A stretch of DNA of 33,121 nt from Butyrivibrio sp. XPD2002 (GTDB lineage: Bacteria > Bacillota > Clostridia > Lachnospirales > Lachnospiraceae): positions 1 through 33,121 of the forward strand of contig NZ_AUIY01000034.1 in the NCBI RefSeq assembly GCF_000423945.1. The letters are read 5' to 3'. This document shows, piece after piece, positions 17,589-26,276 of this stretch; position 1 is the first letter of the stretch; every line of letters begins with the position of its first letter. Position numbers and translations under genes: made by a program. Below the pieces are notes generated by a model that saw nothing but the letters and a program-made list of their open reading frames with translations, was not told where the DNA came from and did no database searches.

Positions 17589-17633
17589 CCTCATCCGGCC
17601 CTTCGGGCCACCTTCTCCCTGAAGGGCGAAGAC
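17589..17633 (-). repeat. Palindromic repeat-like hairpin pair in the groES-groEL gap
   Basis: GGCCC-TTC-GGGCC (17597-17609) and CTTCTCCCT-GAAGGGCGAAG (17612-17631) make two adjacent hairpins preceded by CCTCATCC. The string CCTCATCC...GCCACCTTCTCCC resembles, from memory, short palindromic intergenic repeats common in gut Firmicutes genomes. A simpler CTTCTCCC/GGGAGAAG hairpin is used as a terminator at 19456-19488 in this same window. No T run follows here, so it may tune the groES:groEL ratio rather than end transcription. Confidence 0.55.
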
Positions 17634-17647
17634 TTTTATGAGTTTAA

Positions 17648-17932
17648 TTATTTAATAATAGCGAGAATATCGTTCTGCTTAACAATGATGTAGGTAACGT
17701 CATCAAGCTTAACCTCTGTTCCAGCGTACTTGGAATAGATTACGTTGTCGCCTACCTTAACCTGCATCTTAACTTCCTTACCATCAACGACTCCTCCAGG
17801 GCCTACTGCGATAACCTCAGCCTGCTGGGGCTTCTCCTTCTCAGCACCGGGAAGAACGATTCCTGACTTTGTTGTCTCCTCAGCTTCAAGTGCCTTAAGT
17901 ACGACTCTGTCTGCAAGTGGTTCTAACTTCAT
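17648..17932 (-). CDS. groES: Co-chaperonin GroES (10 kDa)
   Basis: This 94-aa protein is the heptameric lid of GroEL. It begins [19 protein letters not shown], has the mobile loop with TTKSGIVLPGAEKEKPQQ (~20-37), then VIAVGPGGVVDG, VGDNVIYSKYAGTEVKLDD and an end at NDILAIIK, all canonical. GGAGGC lies before the ATG. It is the first gene of the heat-shock operon, directly behind the CIRCE operator and a good vegetative promoter. Confidence 0.99.
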   Translation of the reverse strand: MKLEPLADRVVLKALEAEETTKSGIVLPGAEKEKPQQAEVIAVGPGGVVDGKEVKMQVKVGDNVIYSKYAGTEVKLDDVTYIIVKQNDILAIIK

Positions 17933-17982
17933 TACAATTGCCTCCTTTTATATCTTCATTGTGTTATTCACTTTTTTGATTG

Positions 17983-18009
17983 TTAGCACTCATTTGTTTT
18001 GAGTGCTAA
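17983..18009. promoter_or_regulatory. CIRCE operator (HrcA site)
   Basis: TTAGCACTC-N9-GAGTGCTAA matches the CIRCE consensus at all 18 arm positions. It lies at the 5' end of the groES mRNA, 51 nt before the groES start, where HrcA represses and releases on heat shock. Confidence 0.98.
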
Positions 18010-18021
18010 TCACTAAAAAAT

Positions 18022-18049
18022 ATATTACCACACAAGTTAAAAAATGCAA
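18022..18049 (-). promoter_or_regulatory. groES-groEL promoter
   Basis: On the minus strand TTGCAT (18049-18044), a 16-nt spacer and TAATAT (18027-18022). The start falls just ahead of CIRCE. A second dyad, AATACCTA-CT-TAGGTATT (18048-18065), touches the -35; it may be an extra operator or a weak terminator for the phosphoesterase gene, since T6 follows after GCA. Confidence 0.7.
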
Positions 18050-18096
18050 TACCTACTTAGGTATTATTTGCTTAATTACCAAATTGTTCACATTTT

Positions 18097-19005
18097 TCAG
18101 ACTCGCTTTTTAGGTCTTGGGATGTCTTTTCCAGAAAGGTCGATATAATTGAGTTTCAGAGCTTCTGCCCAGTACATTTCCGGAATATTAGGCCATCTTA
18201 CGATACCTCTGTCCTCTTCGCAGAGCTTCATGGCCTGAAGCAGTATAGATTCACTAAGATCTACTCCGCTCCTGATGGTATGCATGGTGACAGCTGCCCA
18301 GGCGGGAGCGTACTCCATAAGTCCGCTGGACTGGAATGACTTTAGTATTCCATGTCTGTCATATTTTACCTGCACAAGCTCCTCTTCCCAGCCTGTTCTG
18401 CCGCTGTGGATTATGGCAAATTCCGCATCACAGTTCCTGTTTCTGGGAAGTCCCAGAGCTCCGGGATTTACTGCTCTTTTTTCTCTGTATGAAAAGCTCT
18501 CCTGTACATGAGTGTGCCCATGCAGGAGAATATTTGTCCGCATTTTATTAAGTACTCGTTTTGTACTTCTCTTTTCTCCAAACAAAAGCTCGGATACGCC
18601 TGTCGGTGATCCGTGACAATATTCAAAGCCCTGTCCCCCTTTGGGATTCCAGATCCCATAAATAGGAAGGCTTTCGAAAAAATCCAGATCCTTTTCCGTC
18701 AGCTGCTCATAAGTATAAAGAAGCGATCCGCTGCCTGAGCCCTTATCCCAACCTGTCTGGCCGTTTTTCCTATAGCTCAGCATGTACTCTTCCCTATTAC
18801 CGCGCACGATATAACACTCAAAATACTTCTTAAGAACGTATATGAGCTCCATGGTCTTTTGGACTCCGGGGCAATCAGATATATAATCCCCCAGCAATAT
18901 GTACTTTGTTATACCCTTTCCCATGCAATAATCAACGCAGGCCTGAAGAGCACAGTCATTTCCGTGAACATCACTAAATACCGCTATATCCAACAGTTCC
19001 ACCAA
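18097..19005 (-). CDS. Calcineurin-like metallophosphoesterase
   Basis: This 302-aa cytosolic protein has all the two-metal phosphoesterase blocks in order: FSDVHGN (~9-15), LLGDYISDC (~37-45), VRGNRE (~67-72), YCHGSP (~128-133) and LLHGHTHVQ (~160-168). A C-terminal ~90-residue extension (from ~205) is not part of the core and has no motif I recognise. The family cleaves phosphodiesters or phosphomonoesters, often on nucleotides or proteins; the substrate here is unknown. The start is uncertain: TTG at 19005 gives the longest frame, but TTG at 18993 (giving MDIAVFSDVHGN) has GGTGG 5 nt upstream and fits the family better. It lies upstream of groES with little room for a terminator. Confidence 0.82.
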   Translation of the reverse strand: MVELLDIAVFSDVHGNDCALQACVDYCMGKGITKYILLGDYISDCPGVQKTMELIYVLKKYFECYIVRGNREEYMLSYRKNGQTGWDKGSGSGSLLYTYEQLTEKDLDFFESLPIYGIWNPKGGQGFEYCHGSPTGVSELLFGEKRSTKRVLNKMRTNILLHGHTHVQESFSYREKRAVNPGALGLPRNRNCDAEFAIIHSGRTGWEEELVQVKYDRHGILKSFQSSGLMEYAPAWAAVTMHTIRSGVDLSESILLQAMKLCEEDRGIVRWPNIPEMYWAEALKLNYIDLSGKDIPRPKKRV

Positions 19006-19120
19006 TCCATTCTCAAGTTTTTATATTTTTATTATAGCTAGTTAATAGTCAAAAAATAACCTCTATGCGAAAATATATAATAGATTTGGTTCCTATTTAT
19101 TCTACAAATGGAGGATAGTT

Positions 19121-19423
19121 ATGGCAGGCAATCGTGAAGATTTGATCCGTTCCTTAGCCGGTGTTATGGGCATGAGCGGTGAAGCAAAAAAGAAAGATTC
19201 CCATTTTGATCCCTCAACCGGAACTTTGTACTGCGGAAGTAAGGTATTCTCGCAGACTGATATCGCTGAGGCAAAGAAATTCTGCGAAACAAACATGAAA
19301 AAAATGGCAGATATCGGAGATAACGCTGCCATGTACTATGAAATCGCAGCATCTGCCGTAGAGCTTCTGCAGCAGGACAGTGTTAAAAACGGCGGCAAGG
19401 TTGTCGTTAAGGAAGGTCCTTAA
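19121..19423 (+). CDS. Small protein of unknown function
   Basis: This 100-aa hydrophilic, lysine-rich protein has no cysteine pair except two isolated Cys (YCGS and FCET), and no signal or membrane segment. It looks mostly helical in the middle (DIAEAKKFCETNMKKMADIG). I do not recognise the family. Support for it being real is strong: GGAGG 6 nt before the ATG, TATAAT at 19076-19081, and a clean terminator just after the stop. It is transcribed alone, divergent from the phosphoesterase and convergent with the beta-glucosidase. Confidence 0.7.
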   Translation: MAGNREDLIRSLAGVMGMSGEAKKKDSHFDPSTGTLYCGSKVFSQTDIAEAKKFCETNMKKMADIGDNAAMYYEIAASAVELLQQDSVKNGGKVVVKEGP

Positions 19424-19455
19424 ATCCTCCGCTACTTTTACCAATTGTAAATATT

Positions 19456-19488
19456 GCCTTCTCCCAATCGCTGGGAGAAGGCTTTTTT
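19456..19488 (+). terminator. Rho-independent terminator
   Basis: GCCTTCTCCC-AATCGCT-GGGAGAAGGC followed by TTTTTT. It serves the small plus-strand gene; in the other direction no long T run follows, so it would only weakly stop GH3 transcription. Confidence 0.93.
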
Positions 19489-19513
19489 GTCTTAAAGAAA
19501 AATCTATTTAGTA

Positions 19514-21925
19514 TCAGTCAATTCTTAATATAAGTGTGAGGATGTTTCTTGCAGCTTTACCCAGCTCTTCCCTTGTGATGGCACCCTTTTCAAGAGCAGC
19601 CAATATTCTGTCGGGATAGCCGCAGCCCATCTTCATATCGTTTCCGGCTTTGCACTCCTTGTAGTTCTCGCCGTTTGTCCACCAGTCAGTGGTAACCATT
19701 CCGTCGAATCCCCACTCTCCGCGAAGGATTCCGTTTATCATGTCCTCATTCTCTGATGCACGTCTTCCGTTGATAATGTTATAGGAAGTCATGATGCTCC
19801 ACGGCTGAGCTTCCTTTACTACTATTTCGAAGCCCTTGAGATAAATCTCTCTGATTGCTCTCTCAGATGCTCTTGAGTCGCTGTCTTTACGGTTGGTCTC
19901 CTTATTATTTAATGCAAAGTGCTTGATGGTAGCAGCTACGCGATTGCTCTGGATTCCACGAACCATTCCGGCAGCCATCTTACCTGTGAGATAAGGATCC
20001 TCTGAATAGTACTCAAAGTTTCTTCCGCAAAGAGGTGATCTGTGGATGTTCATGGCAGGTGTGAGCCAAGCTCCTATGTTATTCTCCTTAACCTCTTCTC
20101 CTCCGGCAATTCCGACTTTCTCTGTAACCTCCGGATCCCATGTGCATGCAAGAAGTGTTGAGCAGGGAAAAGCTGTGGTCTTAACACCAACCTGAGGCTG
20201 AATACGTAGACCAGCAGGGCCATCTGCTGTCATTACGTTAGGAATACCATATTCACTGTTGTTACCATATCCAAAGGTGTTGGCCACACCTACGTTGGGC
20301 TGTCCGCCAACAAGCCATGCAAGGTCTTCATCAGAAAGGGCATTGATAAACTCATCAAGAGTCATTTTTCCTGTATAAACATCAATGAGCTGGGGCTTTT
20401 CAGAAGGCTTAAAGCAGCATCTGGCACCCTCAGCGCGAACCTTGGGAGTGGGAAGAAGCACATCTTCCAAAGGCATATCCTTAAGTACATTTTCATTATA
20501 TTTGGAAGCATCTCCCTGCTCTAACATCTCATAAGAGCCGTCAGCAAGAAGTCTCTTCTTTAATGCAACAGGTGCCATCTTCTCTGTGAGCTCGCAGACA
20601 ATCTTATCCTCTTCAAGAACATACTCTGTCTCAGCCTTTTTGGCACTTCTTACGCTGGCTCCGATAAAGAACTTATACTTGCCCTTTTCAAGAACATAGG
20701 CAGATTTCTTGATCTTACCAAGATCATCATAGGAAGCCATCTCATCTACTGAGAACTTTATAACAACCTTCTGTGACTGTCCGGGAAGAAGCTCTGCAGT
20801 CTTCTTAAAGCCGATAAGTACGCGCTCTGGCTTACCGAGCTTACCCTGAGGAGCACTAAAGTAAACCTGAACTACCTCTTTTCCGGCATAATTACCGACA
20901 TTAGTCACTGTTGCCTTTACTGTAACAACTCCATCATCCTCACTTACCTTTACACGGCTGATATTGAAATCTGTGTAGGAAAGACCGTAGCCAAAGGGAT
21001 AAACAACCTTCTCTGCTGCGCCTTTGATGGTTTCAAAATATCTGTAGCCCACGTAGATATCCTCTTCATATTCAACATAATCATCAGAATCATGGAAATG
21101 CTCTGTTCCGGGATAATCTGAAAGATTTCTTGCGAAGGTATCGGAAAGCTTACCGCTGGGATTGCCCAGTCCGCAAAGAAGCTCTGCTGTAGCAAGACCG
21201 CCTTCCATACCACCCTGCCATGCAATAAGTGCTGAATCGATCTTCTCATTGCTCTTGATCCATGAAACGTCGAACATTCCACCGATATTCAGAACAACAA
21301 TAGTATGCTCAAAGTTTTCACTTATAGTATTAACAAGGTTCTCCTCAGCCTTGGAAAGATAGAAATCTCCTTTCTCAAAGAGCTTATCTGTCTCATCTAC
21401 CAGCTCCTGTACAACGTCCTTGTGCTTTCTTCCATCATCATTATCAGCTTTTCTGTCCCAGCCCTCACCTGAATATCTGCTGAAGGATACGATTGCTGTA
21501 TCTGTAAATGCCTTCGCCTTAGTCAAAAGCTCTGCAGGAACCTCGGGCTCAGCAAGTAGGCCCGGCTGCTTTCCTTCCTTATAAAGCTTTGAAACATAAT
21601 CATCATAGAAGGAAACTGAATCCTCAAAAAGAGCAACCTGATCCTCAAGTGCTTTAAAACCCTGTGCAAGATTAGTTACATAGGGAACGGTAACATCACC
21701 AGATCCGCCGCCACCCTTTACATAATCTATAGTAGCTTTTCCAAAAAGAGCTACCTTTTTTCCTCTGGAAAGAGGCAGAGTATTCTTCTCATTTTTTATG
21801 AGAACCATGCCTTCTTTTGCAGCATTCTTAGAGATATCTATGTGCTCTTTGGATGCAGTAACCTTTACCCCGTTCTCTCTTAAGGGGAGATTAGGATGAT
21901 ATTTAACGCGTGTCCATTTTTCCAT
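19514..21925 (-). CDS. GH3 beta-glucosidase with inverted domain order
   Basis: This 803-aa glycosidase has no signal peptide and is probably cytosolic, acting on cello-oligosaccharides or aryl glucosides. The alpha/beta sandwich domain comes first (KNAAKEGMVLIKNEKNTLPL near residue 34, then VALFG and GGSGDV). A fibronectin-like domain follows (~325-425, EVVQVYFSAPQGKLGKPERV and LIGFKKT), and the TIM barrel is last. Barrel marks are MTADGPAGLRIQ, ARCCFKPSEKP before it, NIHRSPLCGRNFEYYSEDP, ATIKHFALNNKE and the nucleophile Asp in GMVTTDWWT (D747). This order is the reverse of ordinary GH3 and matches the class first known from Butyrivibrio fibrisolvens BglA and Ruminococcus albus. Single gene, with GGAGG 10 nt before ATG. 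Confidence 0.93.
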   Translation of the reverse strand: MEKWTRVKYHPNLPLRENGVKVTASKEHIDISKNAAKEGMVLIKNEKNTLPLSRGKKVALFGKATIDYVKGGGGSGDVTVPYVTNLAQGFKALEDQVALFEDSVSFYDDYVSKLYKEGKQPGLLAEPEVPAELLTKAKAFTDTAIVSFSRYSGEGWDRKADNDDGRKHKDVVQELVDETDKLFEKGDFYLSKAEENLVNTISENFEHTIVVLNIGGMFDVSWIKSNEKIDSALIAWQGGMEGGLATAELLCGLGNPSGKLSDTFARNLSDYPGTEHFHDSDDYVEYEEDIYVGYRYFETIKGAAEKVVYPFGYGLSYTDFNISRVKVSEDDGVVTVKATVTNVGNYAGKEVVQVYFSAPQGKLGKPERVLIGFKKTAELLPGQSQKVVIKFSVDEMASYDDLGKIKKSAYVLEKGKYKFFIGASVRSAKKAETEYVLEEDKIVCELTEKMAPVALKKRLLADGSYEMLEQGDASKYNENVLKDMPLEDVLLPTPKVRAEGARCCFKPSEKPQLIDVYTGKMTLDEFINALSDEDLAWLVGGQPNVGVANTFGYGNNSEYGIPNVMTADGPAGLRIQPQVGVKTTAFPCSTLLACTWDPEVTEKVGIAGGEEVKENNIGAWLTPAMNIHRSPLCGRNFEYYSEDPYLTGKMAAGMVRGIQSNRVAATIKHFALNNKETNRKDSDSRASERAIREIYLKGFEIVVKEAQPWSIMTSYNIINGRRASENEDMINGILRGEWGFDGMVTTDWWTNGENYKECKAGNDMKMGCGYPDRILAALEKGAITREELGKAARNILTLILRID

Positions 21926-21966
21926 TTTTTTACAACCTCCATTTTAATACCCATTTTATGAAATTC

Positions 21967-21980
21967 ATTATAGCTATAAT
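21967..21980. promoter_or_regulatory. Perfect 14-bp palindrome in the GH3 upstream region
   Basis: ATTATAGCTATAAT reads the same on both strands and includes a TATAAT in each direction. On the minus strand a TTGATA (21999-21994) is near but 21 nt from the closest TATAAT, so no clean promoter can be assigned. It may be an operator at the GH3 -10. Confidence 0.35.
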
Positions 21981-22045
21981 AAATCCGAATCTATATCAAA
22001 AAAGTTAGATGTTATGCAAAAAAAGATGGAATAATTTCTCAAACA

Positions 22046-22074
22046 TTGACTGAAAAATCCTCAGGATATAAAAT
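22046..22074 (+). promoter_or_regulatory. Promoter of the sensor-MFS / homospermidine synthase operon
   Basis: TTGACT (22046-22051), a 17-nt spacer and TAAAAT (22069-22074). The leader would be about 115 nt; no riboswitch fold was recognised in it. The 270-bp divergent gap to GH3 otherwise shows only AT-rich sequence. Confidence 0.65.
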
Positions 22075-22195
22075 TATTTTATATTACGCTCAAAAATTAT
22101 TAATTTTATGATATTTTTTTGCAAACAAACGGCATAAACATACAACCGGTCAGCCTTAAATAATGTCTTCTATGTGAACAAGGAGGGATTCTCTC

Positions 22196-24901
22196 TTGAA
22201 CAAGAAGTTTTTACTAATTATTCCTATTTTGGCGGCGTTATTTGTTTTTATCGGAACACAGCGGACTCATTACTATCCTTTTAAGGATTCTATTGAGCTG
22301 GATCAGTATAATGTATTGGATATAATAGATACTGATAATGGCCTTGTTGCGATTTATGATAAGGAGCTTCTTTTTGCGACTCCTGATAGAAAACTGGTCA
22401 AAATCATGTCCACCGACATAAACGGTGTAGAGAGCCAACCACGTGCAGTTGTCACTGATGGGGAATATGTTTATGCAATCGTTGGCGAAGTATATAGTGA
22501 TTACAACTATTATATAAATGAAAAGCTTCTGAAATATACTTTTTCAGGTAAATATCTCGGTGAACTGTATAGAAAGGAATACGGCGAAAACGCTTTTGTT
22601 AATTCCAATAATCTTACTAATGCAGTTTTTCATGACGGCTATGCATACTTAACAGATACAGATGACCATAGCATAAGTCTTATCAAGGTTAGCACTACCC
22701 CTCCCAAAGAAAACGATGAAACTGAATTCTCGATTATTGATTCATTCAGAGCGCCTGAATACATTCAAACAGGACGATATAACATGGTTGAAAACAGGCT
22801 TGAGCTCTTTAATCGATTTGGAGAATGCTATTACTATGATCTGAATGAACGTAAACTTGATTTTCATCCTGAAACTATATACAACAAATTTGATAACCAT
22901 ATTCCGTATGTATCAATCACTTTTTCTACCTTTACCAAGGTTACCGATATCCTTTATTATTTGGGTGCGATAATCCTGATAATTACTGTTCTGTGTGCTA
23001 TTATCAAGTTCGTTACTTCCGGTTATCTGAACCGTTACAGAACAGCCCTGCTCTTTATTCTTGTCTTTTTATCAGCAATTATTTATTACACCAATCTCAC
23101 TCTTTCAGATTTCGATGAAGAACATAAGCTGCGAACCATTTCCGCAACAGAATCTGTCATGGTCGGAATCCGGTACTTTGCCTCAGATGAATTTGAAGTG
23201 ATGCGTGGCAAAAATCCGGAGGACTACAAGGATGAAGCATCCCGAAACTGGATTGAATGGATGGTTCATTATCTTCAGGCAGCATGTAATGCTACCGGAA
23301 AAGAAATGGGAATGTATGCTCAGATTTATGCCTTCGACCAAAATGGTACCGCATTTCTTGTAGCAGACTCCTACAATGAGTACCCGGTAGGAACCTTATA
23401 TTCAGATCTATCCATCTCTTCCGAAAGCGAGCCCGATGAATCAAATATGATGGTCTATACCGTGGAAAAGGAAGTTGACGGAACCTATGGCTTTATCCAC
23501 GCCCCCATTTACGATAAAGATCACAACCTTATAGGATTTTTGGAAATGGGAAGCGAATACGGTAAGCTTCGCCATGACAAAATTCGCAAAGTCATAGGTG
23601 CAGCCATGCAGCTGGCGGCATTAGTAGTTTTCCTCGTTATTCTCCTTGATGTTTTGAAAAAATACTCAAAAGAGCTCAAGGAATATGCAACAATTCGAAA
23701 GACTAATCCGCAAGAAGCAAAGTACTATCTTAGTAACACGTATGATTTTCTTGTCACCGGCCTTGTGTATATGGATAGTATGCTAATGGTCATGGCCATC
23801 GCCAGCATAAAGACAGACTCAACGCTGGACCTGGCACTCCTCTTTGCTATTCCTGTTACTGCGTACAGAGTCGGTTCCTGGGTCGGTTCAATGCTTACTT
23901 CACCACTTCTTGGAAGATTTGGCGAAAAGCGGATGGGCGTTATCTCATCCATCATAAGCGCTATGACCTTTGCAGGAATAGCATTTGCAATCTGGCAAGA
24001 TAATATTTATATCTTCGCAACATGCAAATTTATTGAAGGAATATTCTTGGAGAGTGTTCTATATTCACTGGCCGAAGGCATCCCTTATGAAATTGAAGAT
24101 CTGGAATACAGGAACAAAAAGATTGCAGAAAGCCAGAGCGCTACTGAAGCCGCTTCTCTTATCTATATGATGATTGCAGGTATCATTGCTACCACCTTCG
24201 GATATGCAATGATGTACCTTACCGGCGTTGTAGTCTGCATCATTTTAATACCGTTTAGTTATATTATCTTCGGAAATGAGGAAGAGGATGAGGAAATCAA
24301 AACTTTACACGTTTGGAAATCCTTTGCCAAACCTAAAGCCCTTATCTATATCATTTTGATGGTACTCACTGTTTCCTTTATGACCGGCTATGATGAGTAC
24401 TTATTCCCTCTTATTTCCGAAAATGCCGGCCTTACCGATATTGAAATGACGAGTATTGCTGTCTTTTCTATAACTGTCGGGTATTTTGCAGAAAGTATTG
24501 TAAAGCTTTTCAACAAGGTCAGTCCATTGAAGGCAATGATAACTTCTTTTTCTGTTTTCGGCGTTGCAATGATGATTCTTCTTTTGAATCCGAATATTCT
24601 GTTTGCTACGATTGTTCTGTTTATCTACTGCATAACAATCAGAATAATAGAGGTACACAGAATCAACTGGCTTATAGGCCTGACTGCTGATGATAACGTA
24701 GAAGGAAAAGATGTTTTGGAAAACTATTTCGCTTTGGAGGACGGATTCAAAGTTCTTCACGGGCCTATTTTGGGACCGCTGTGCGCGATCTCAACTTCAG
24801 TTGGAATAGGATTTCTTGGACTTTTATGTCTGGTATCACCAAGATTATATGGTTTTATAGCACCAGATTTAAAAATATATAACTCAGATGAGGAGGGATA
24901 A
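22196..24901 (+). CDS. Multi-domain membrane protein: extracytoplasmic sensor fused to MFS-like transporter
   Basis: This 901-aa protein is not one I can name. Order of parts: a membrane anchor (~4-21); an outside domain (~25-240) with repeated Tyr-rich strands such as YVYAIVG and YAYLTDT, like beta-propeller blades; two membrane helices (~250-275 and ~282-300). A second outside domain (~305-460) ends in GTYGFIHAPIYDKDHNLIGF, like a Cache sensor, and is followed by a helix (~466-486). Last comes a block of about 11-12 helices (~515-890) resembling a major facilitator transporter, with GRFGEKRMG (~575) in the place of the loop 2-3 motif. The start is TTG, supported by GGAGGG 8 nt upstream. The gene is followed after 4 nt by a homospermidine synthase-like gene, so it may sense or move a polyamine or its precursor (inference). 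Confidence 0.75.
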   Translation: MNKKFLLIIPILAALFVFIGTQRTHYYPFKDSIELDQYNVLDIIDTDNGLVAIYDKELLFATPDRKLVKIMSTDINGVESQPRAVVTDGEYVYAIVGEVYSDYNYYINEKLLKYTFSGKYLGELYRKEYGENAFVNSNNLTNAVFHDGYAYLTDTDDHSISLIKVSTTPPKENDETEFSIIDSFRAPEYIQTGRYNMVENRLELFNRFGECYYYDLNERKLDFHPETIYNKFDNHIPYVSITFSTFTKVTDILYYLGAIILIITVLCAIIKFVTSGYLNRYRTALLFILVFLSAIIYYTNLTLSDFDEEHKLRTISATESVMVGIRYFASDEFEVMRGKNPEDYKDEASRNWIEWMVHYLQAACNATGKEMGMYAQIYAFDQNGTAFLVADSYNEYPVGTLYSDLSISSESEPDESNMMVYTVEKEVDGTYGFIHAPIYDKDHNLIGFLEMGSEYGKLRHDKIRKVIGAAMQLAALVVFLVILLDVLKKYSKELKEYATIRKTNPQEAKYYLSNTYDFLVTGLVYMDSMLMVMAIASIKTDSTLDLALLFAIPVTAYRVGSWVGSMLTSPLLGRFGEKRMGVISSIISAMTFAGIAFAIWQDNIYIFATCKFIEGIFLESVLYSLAEGIPYEIEDLEYRNKKIAESQSATEAASLIYMMIAGIIATTFGYAMMYLTGVVVCIILIPFSYIIFGNEEEDEEIKTLHVWKSFAKPKALIYIILMVLTVSFMTGYDEYLFPLISENAGLTDIEMTSIAVFSITVGYFAESIVKLFNKVSPLKAMITSFSVFGVAMMILLLNPNILFATIVLFIYCITIRIIEVHRINWLIGLTADDNVEGKDVLENYFALEDGFKVLHGPILGPLCAISTSVGIGFLGLLCLVSPRLYGFIAPDLKIYNSDEEG

Positions 24902-24905
24902 CAAA

Positions 24906-26240
24906 ATGGCGTCAAAAATAATGTTTCTTGGCTTGGGAGTCGTGCCACAATCACTTATGGACTTACTTTTGAAGGATAAAATGTTTTCCATAGATGACAT
25001 GATAGTGGTTGATGAAAGCAAGAACGCATTGGACTTCTTTAGATCACGAGGTGGTAAAGAAGAAAATCTTTTGCAGATAACTGTTGGCGAAGCTAATTAC
25101 CTTAAAGTATTTGACTATTTAGGCTCAGGTGATTTTCTGATCAACCTTTTAAACGGTCTTGATGCTGTAGTCATGACCGGTGAATGTGTAAAAAGAGGGA
25201 TTCACTTCATGTGCGCTGCAGATGGCTGGTTTCCCGGCCCTGATCCTGTTGAACTCGCATACGAGGATCACTTCCAGGAAATAAGAGAAATATCCAAAGC
25301 AAATCCTAATGGCGCTACAACAATCGAAAATTTTGGTGTCAATTCCGGAATGATAAACATCTTAACCAAGAAAGCACTGATAGATATCGTTGAAGAGGAT
25401 GATACTCCTTTTGTTAAAGAAAACCGTGAATATCTAAGGGAACTTGTAAAGAAAAACGAATTTGGCATGTTGGCTAAGGAGTTACAGGTCAAATATTTTG
25501 TAGAATCAGACCTTGATACAACACAGACGAACATTACCGATATCAAGCCCGGTACTGTTTACTCCACGTGGAATCCATTTGATTTCTATGGCGAAATGAA
25601 TGACAGAGCCACAGTAATAGTTGGTACCGGCACAAAATTGTCAGAAATGCTTGCAAGAATAGGTTCCAATGTAGATGAGATACATAGCTTTGATCCTGAC
25701 GCAAGAATACTGGATTTAAACAGACCGGGAAAACGTACCCTTGTAAAAGCGGTAGTCGAAGATCAGATCATAGAAGGCTGCCTGGACGATCACGAAGAAA
25801 TGCATTCCATGAGAGATTACTTCTCCGTTTGGAATGAAAAGGGCGACCTTGAATACGCTCCTTCTTTAATGTTTGTATATCAGCCTTGTGAGTTAGCATA
25901 CAAAACCGTGTTTATAGATAAGGATGAAGCATACTATGTAATAAGTAAGGATGAAATGGTTGCAGGTGGCGAATACATAGGAATGCTGATCGAAGGTGAC
26001 AACTTCCATCCGCGATATATTGGAACAAAGCTGCTTCTTGAGGATGAATGTTTTGGTACACCAACTGCTGCTCTCGTGGGAATCTCAATATATGCAGCTA
26101 TAAAGTACATTATCAAGCATCCGAATGAAGGAGTCGTATATCCTGAGGAGCTTGAGGCAGACGAAATGATCTCCTATATTAAACCATATATGCCGGTAGT
26201 ATCTATACAAGACTGTTCATCAATATTATCCAAAATGTGA
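24906..26240 (+). CDS. Homospermidine synthase-like NAD-dependent enzyme
   Basis: This 444-aa cytosolic protein resembles bacterial homospermidine synthase, which uses NAD to join putrescine units (or putrescine and spermidine) into homospermidine. Shared features in order: N-terminal nucleotide fold (IMFLGLGVVPQSL), GATTIENFGVNSGMINILTK, KELQVKYFVESDLDTTQTN, TWNPFDFYGE, LMFVYQPCELA, DEMVAGGEYIGMLIEG and CFGTPTAALVGISIYAAIKY with a C-terminal HPNEGVVYPEEL. These align block by block with my memory of the Blastochloris enzyme, though identity looks modest. An ATG at 24888 would add six codons, but AGGAGGG lies between it and 24906, so 24906 is chosen. It is coupled to the upstream membrane protein (4-nt gap). 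A saccharopine dehydrogenase relative with another substrate is the main alternative. Confidence 0.78.
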   Translation: MASKIMFLGLGVVPQSLMDLLLKDKMFSIDDMIVVDESKNALDFFRSRGGKEENLLQITVGEANYLKVFDYLGSGDFLINLLNGLDAVVMTGECVKRGIHFMCAADGWFPGPDPVELAYEDHFQEIREISKANPNGATTIENFGVNSGMINILTKKALIDIVEEDDTPFVKENREYLRELVKKNEFGMLAKELQVKYFVESDLDTTQTNITDIKPGTVYSTWNPFDFYGEMNDRATVIVGTGTKLSEMLARIGSNVDEIHSFDPDARILDLNRPGKRTLVKAVVEDQIIEGCLDDHEEMHSMRDYFSVWNEKGDLEYAPSLMFVYQPCELAYKTVFIDKDEAYYVISKDEMVAGGEYIGMLIEGDNFHPRYIGTKLLLEDECFGTPTAALVGISIYAAIKYIIKHPNEGVVYPEELEADEMISYIKPYMPVVSIQDCSSILSKM

Positions 26241-26276
26241 CTATAAACAATCTCCACATGTACTTCAACACATACT

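Noticed and set aside
22075..22195. Riboswitch in the leader of the sensor-MFS operon
   Set aside because: The leader is AT-rich and I could not find a stable multi-stem fold or a known aptamer core.
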